A stretch of 8,386 bases of DNA from Nanobdellota archaeon (GTDB lineage: Archaea; Nanobdellota; Nanobdellia; Pacearchaeales; GW2011-AR1): positions 1-8,386 of the forward strand of contig JAHJRR010000074.1 of NCBI GenBank assembly GCA_018830685.1, in the 5' to 3' direction. A program made the translations under genes and the position numbers. A model generated the notes under the pieces. The model was not told the origin of the DNA. It ran no database searches and saw nothing but the letters and a program-made list of their open reading frames with translations. This document shows positions 5,307 to 8,386 of this stretch, piece by piece (position 1 is the first letter of the stretch; the number at the start of each line of letters is the position of its first letter).

Positions 5307-8204
5307 TTATTTTATCAGAGTTCCCTTCACAGTTTTAGAATCACTTCCTCCTGTGATAATATAATAATACACCCCGCTCGCAGAATCGAATCCAAGGTTA
5401 TCTTTGCCATCCCATTCAAAAATATACTCTCCTTCTAATTGAGGTTCATCACTGACCAAAACTCTCACTTCCTGACCCAAGCGATTATAAACATGCATTA
5501 AGATGTAACACGGATCTGCCTCTCGAGGGTAATCTAATTTATAACTAATCTTCTGTGTCTGGCCCTCAGAAGGATCAAAAGGATTAGGATACGGACTCGT
5601 CGGATTCTTTGTAAAAATGCTTACCTTCGCATTACAAAACTGATTGAACTGCTCAACCATTCGTGCTCGATCAAGACACAGACCTTCATTTCCAAGATCA
5701 TCACCAGAATCACACATCATACACTCATGATTTACACATTGAGGATCATCCCTATAATAATCGGGGAGTAATCCAATTAGATGACCCAACTCATGTAAAA
5801 TCATTCTTCCCCCTGCAGAACTAGTGCTTGTAGATACGCCTGCATGTTTGTTGGTCTCGCCAATTAAACCAATTCGAAGATAAGTAAAGGGACTTAACTC
5901 ATTTGTAAAAAAGAAATTATCTATAGAAGGATAAACAGTGCCTCCACGAATAGGGCTATTCTCAACAACAACCGTATGATCATTAGGACACTGACCTACT
6001 GCAAGATCTTTCGCCTTATCTGCATCGCAACACATTGCAGTAGGAAATTCAAAGATATCTTCAGTCAAAGGTTTCAAAATCCCTTCCGCACACTCTGTTG
6101 TGTGTTTGCAACCCAAAGAAGAAAGTTCATCAACCCTCCAGAGATTTATCCGATTTTTGTAAGCTTCCCAGGTAGGTTCCGAGAGTAAGTCTCGTGAATA
6201 AGATTCCATATCTCTTTGAAATTTATCAAGATCCTCATACTTATCCCCCACAAAAACTAAATCAAGATTATCGTTAGAATCTCCAGTATACCAAATAGAC
6301 TCACAGCTACTTCCAATATCTTCATCAACAGGTTCAAAAGTATTTCCAGATATGGGTCTTAAAGACATACCTGCCAATTCAAGATTATCGGGGGCATTAA
6401 CATTATTATAACGAGAATCAAAAATTACAAAATAATAATATCCCGAGATACTCTCAGAAATCAAGTCCAAAACACCCCCATAAGTTCCTGGAGAAGTGTC
6501 ATCAGGATTCAAAAAGAATCTGGGTCCACTCCCATCAGATTCATTCCAAAACACAATTTCTACATTTTCGAAAGAATATTCAGGTTGAACAATAATATTC
6601 ACAGAGCCACTTTTAATATCAAAATAAGAATCTTCTAGAGAATAATTACCATCTTTTTGAACAATCTTCAAAAATGAATCTGTCTCTCCAGTATCGCCTA
6701 CACACTTTCCATCCAAACATCCCTCACCACATTTATATTCAACGTAACTAGGATTTTTATCACTACAAGAATATTCTCTTAAAGTATTATCATCAACACA
6801 CTCATTTTTCAAGTTTTTTGCACGCTGAAATTTCCAACGCCAAACTTCAAGAGCATATCTAGAATTAATACCTTCGTCCGTTTCAAGACAAGAGGTCCAA
6901 ACTTCATCGGGGCGATATAATCCTTCAAACGAAAGAGTTTTGAAACTACTTATTTGAGGAAGTGCATTAACCTCTTTTTTAATACATGCACCATCAAGGC
7001 AACCATTTGGACAAAAAAATCCTGTGGCAGATAAATTTCCATCAGAAGTACAATAAACCTCATAAATAGAATCCTCTCCGACACAATGATCATAATCTGT
7101 GGAAAAAGAATTTTCAGTAGGAAGAAATTCTCCTTCAGAAGAAAAGATATAATTATCATCAGTCAATCCTTCATATGCCCCCTGCCCAATTCCCTTAACA
7201 TAATAGTCTACCCCTCCATCGCTATCGGTGCAACCAACAGCAACTTCATCTACTTCTTCAATAGTAGAAACACAAGCCCCATCAAGACAACCATTTGGAC
7301 AAGGGTAACCTTTCTCCGAATAAAAATCATCTGACTCACAAACAAGCTCTGCAAGCACCTGATCAGTAATACAATAGTCAGAGTGGACAAAACCTCCTAT
7401 AGTTAAGTTCCCTTTTTTAAGGGGATTATCTCCATCGCTATCGGTGCAACCAACAGCAACTTCATCTACTTCTTCAATAGTAGAAACACAAGCCCCATCA
7501 AGACAACCATTTGGACAAAGATAGCCAGTACTCCAAACTCGCCCATCATCTAAACAGTATCCCTCATTTAGCCAAAAATCATTAGCGCAGTAATCAGAAT
7601 ATTCTGCATAATAGGGATCGGGGTAATTAGATTTAGTCGCTCCACTAACATAAGAATCAATCCCGCCATCGCTATCTATACAAGTATAACTTTCTTCTTC
7701 AGGAACCTTCTCCAGACAAACTCCCTCGTAAGGCAAAACCCCTTCCCATTCACACTTCCCATCTGCAATACAGGAAGTTTCATAATTATAATCTGAACAA
7801 ACAAAATCCCCACAAGTAATAGTCAAATCCCCCTTCTTCGCCACATAAATACAAGGATCCCCTCCACAATTAACATTCCTAAATGTAAAACTAAACGAAC
7901 TCTTTCCAATTGCAGAATCAGTATTACAAATCACACTCCTCCCAGATCCATCCGGACACCAATAAAGAGCTTCAGCACTTCGGATAACCTGGCCTTCATC
8001 ACAACTCAGGCTTGCAGTTTCAAACTCACTAACACCAATTGTTTTGATACTATCTGAAGAGGTTGAATGTCCAGTAAATCTTTCTCCAAAGGAAGAAAAG
8101 AAATTCTTAACGTCTTCAGATAATTCCCCAACCGAATAAGCAGAAACAGACGTTACAATAAACATAACAAGTATAAACGAAACAATTACCAAACCTCTTT
8201 TCAT
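5307..8204 (-). CDS. Secreted Cys-rich repeat metalloprotease (M64-like zinc site) with FlgD/T9SS-like C-terminal domain
   Basis: Large exported protein of 965 residues. Residues 1-22 are a signal peptide (basic start, hydrophobic core, cleavage probably after SVSA). Residues 60-165 are Cys-rich. Four repeat modules follow at about 175-240, 253-312, 325-408 and 439-502; each starts near CxDSDGG and ends in CPNGCLDGAC(V/I) or the variant CGEGCLDGKC, probably disulfide-bonded. Residues 510-620 look like a beta-sandwich. The catalytic domain (about 630-860) begins with NLDLVFVGDKY, as in M64-type peptidases, and has HELGHLIGLLPDYY: zinc ligands H804 and H808, catalytic E805, possible third ligand D815. 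A Met-turn-like CVNHECMMC follows at 823-831. Residues 868-965 resemble FlgD Ig-like or type IX sorting domains (YPNPFDPSE, then VYNRLGQEVRVL, EWDGKDNLG and SGVYYYII), ending KGTLIK. Box A (8227-8234) is 26.5 nt upstream. Protease class is likely; substrate and surface attachment are unknown. Confidence 0.85.
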   Translation of the reverse strand: MKRGLVIVSFILVMFIVTSVSAYSVGELSEDVKNFFSSFGERFTGHSTSSDSIKTIGVSEFETASLSCDEGQVIRSAEALYWCPDGSGRSVICNTDSAIGKSSFSFTFRNVNCGGDPCIYVAKKGDLTITCGDFVCSDYNYETSCIADGKCEWEGVLPYEGVCLEKVPEEESYTCIDSDGGIDSYVSGATKSNYPDPYYAEYSDYCANDFWLNEGYCLDDGRVWSTGYLCPNGCLDGACVSTIEEVDEVAVGCTDSDGDNPLKKGNLTIGGFVHSDYCITDQVLAELVCESDDFYSEKGYPCPNGCLDGACVSTIEEVDEVAVGCTDSDGGVDYYVKGIGQGAYEGLTDDNYIFSSEGEFLPTENSFSTDYDHCVGEDSIYEVYCTSDGNLSATGFFCPNGCLDGACIKKEVNALPQISSFKTLSFEGLYRPDEVWTSCLETDEGINSRYALEVWRWKFQRAKNLKNECVDDNTLREYSCSDKNPSYVEYKCGEGCLDGKCVGDTGETDSFLKIVQKDGNYSLEDSYFDIKSGSVNIIVQPEYSFENVEIVFWNESDGSGPRFFLNPDDTSPGTYGGVLDLISESISGYYYFVIFDSRYNNVNAPDNLELAGMSLRPISGNTFEPVDEDIGSSCESIWYTGDSNDNLDLVFVGDKYEDLDKFQRDMESYSRDLLSEPTWEAYKNRINLWRVDELSSLGCKHTTECAEGILKPLTEDIFEFPTAMCCDADKAKDLAVGQCPNDHTVVVENSPIRGGTVYPSIDNFFFTNELSPFTYLRIGLIGETNKHAGVSTSTSSAGGRMILHELGHLIGLLPDYYRDDPQCVNHECMMCDSGDDLGNEGLCLDRARMVEQFNQFCNAKVSIFTKNPTSPYPNPFDPSEGQTQKISYKLDYPREADPCYILMHVYNRLGQEVRVLVSDEPQLEGEYIFEWDGKDNLGFDSASGVYYYIITGGSDSKTVKGTLIK
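7214..7302 (-). repeat. Exact 89-bp direct repeat, copy B
   Basis: Identical base for base to 7430-7518, offset 216 bp (72 codons, in frame). It encodes the end of Cys-rich unit 2, a linker STIEEVDEVAVG and the first residues of unit 3. Confidence 0.92.
7430..7518 (-). repeat. Exact 89-bp direct repeat, copy A
   Basis: Identical to 7214-7302. It encodes the end of unit 1, the same linker and the start of unit 2. A 24-bp remnant with one mismatch (6991-7014) marks the end of unit 3. Confidence 0.92.
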
Positions 8205-8226
8205 AAAGTTCCATTAGAGGATAATC

Positions 8227-8234
8227 TATATAAA
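8227..8234 (-). promoter_or_regulatory. Box A (TATA) of the secreted protease gene
   Basis: Minus-strand TTTATATA, with its centre 26.5 nt from the ATG at 8204, the same octamer as at the M16 gene. No Shine-Dalgarno lies before the ATG, which fits a leaderless mRNA. Confidence 0.65.
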
Positions 8235-8254
8235 TATTTCATTAATTAAGTCAA

Positions 8255-8386
8255 CTATTTCAAGAAAACAAACCAACCCACAAGCCCCAAAAGAATAAGA
8301 ACGCCTATTATAAAAATCATCCATAACCACCACTTAGACTTTTTCTGCACAAGAGGCATTCCGGGCTGAGCCGTTTGAGTCGCTCC
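8255..8386 (-). CDS. C-terminal end of an unidentified membrane-anchored protein (partial)
   Basis: The last 43 codons of a minus-strand gene that continues past the right edge, ending at TAG 8255-8257. The visible part starts GATQTAQPGMPLVQ, a Pro/Gln/Thr-containing linker, then KKSKWW, then one strongly hydrophobic helix (about the last 24 residues) ending WFVFLK at the C-terminus. Lys residues before the helix and almost none after suggest a cytoplasmic N-terminal part and a tail anchor, although a longer multi-pass protein is possible. It lies 50 bp upstream of the secreted protease on the same strand, but that gene has its own box A, so co-transcription is not required. The function cannot be told from this fragment. 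Confidence 0.7.
   Translation of the reverse strand, partial: GATQTAQPGMPLVQKKSKWWLWMIFIIGVLILLGLVGWFVFLK

Larger units (their letters stand above)
6699..7682 (-). repeat. Four-copy Cys-rich repeat array within the secreted protease
   Basis: Codes for residues 175-502. Unit borders on the DNA are about 7485-7682, 7269-7448, 6981-7232 and 6699-6890. Units share CxDSDGG near the start, a central Cys (DYC or DHC), another Cys, then a CPNGCLDGAC end. Units 1-3 are close; unit 4 is diverged (CLETDEG, CGEGCLDGKC). Units vary in length through their middle part. Confidence 0.8.

Noticed and set aside
6950..7159. A 69-codon minus-strand frame inside the large protease gene
   Set aside because: It is on the same strand but in another frame of the Cys-repeat region; its hydrophobic look comes from AT-rich codons read out of frame.

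Overview
The window is AT-rich and reads as archaeal, most likely from a small-genome DPANN lineage (Woesearchaeota/Pacearchaeota-like). Three things point that way: a Hef/XPF-type ERCC4 nuclease with a helix-hairpin-helix tail, an archaeal VapB/VapC pair, and a run of genes with a TATA box (box A) about 26 nt upstream of the ATG and no usable Shine-Dalgarno, as expected for leaderless archaeal mRNAs. The lineage is inferred from gene content only. No marker gene, tRNA or rRNA is present to confirm it.

Layout from left to right: (1) an ERCC4-HhH nuclease on the plus strand (26-706), which meets (2) an amidohydrolase-superfamily enzyme on the minus strand (703-1797) tail to tail with a 4-nt stop overlap; (3) a half-length, six-helix major facilitator protein on the minus strand (1908-2525); (4) a divergent promoter region containing a (ATATGT)4 microsatellite that forms the start of (5) a vapB-vapC toxin-antitoxin pair on the plus strand (2621-3195); (6) an arginase/agmatinase-family ureohydrolase on the minus strand (3192-4001), again with a 4-nt stop overlap against vapC; (7) an M16 zinc peptidase on the minus strand (4034-5251); (8) a 965-residue secreted Cys-rich metalloprotease on the minus strand (5307-8204), with four repeat modules, a HELGH zinc site and a FlgD/type-IX-sorting-like C-terminal domain; (9) the C-terminal end of a membrane-anchored protein on the minus strand, running off the right edge (8255-8386).

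The genes do not form one pathway. Five transcription starts have their own box A at nearly identical spacing, so most genes look monocistronic; only vapB-vapC is clearly a coupled operon. Two peptidases of different families sit side by side. Gaps are short (longest about 110 bp), and no stretch over 300 bp lacks a gene. I found no CRISPR array, insertion sequence or RNA gene.

Points most worth checking: the hexanucleotide repeat at the vapB start, which could change both TATA-to-start spacing and the N-terminus; the exact 89-bp internal duplication in the large protease; the bacterial-type C-terminal domain on an archaeal exported protease; the natural-looking half MFS transporter; and active-site substitutions in the amidohydrolase and the ureohydrolase.
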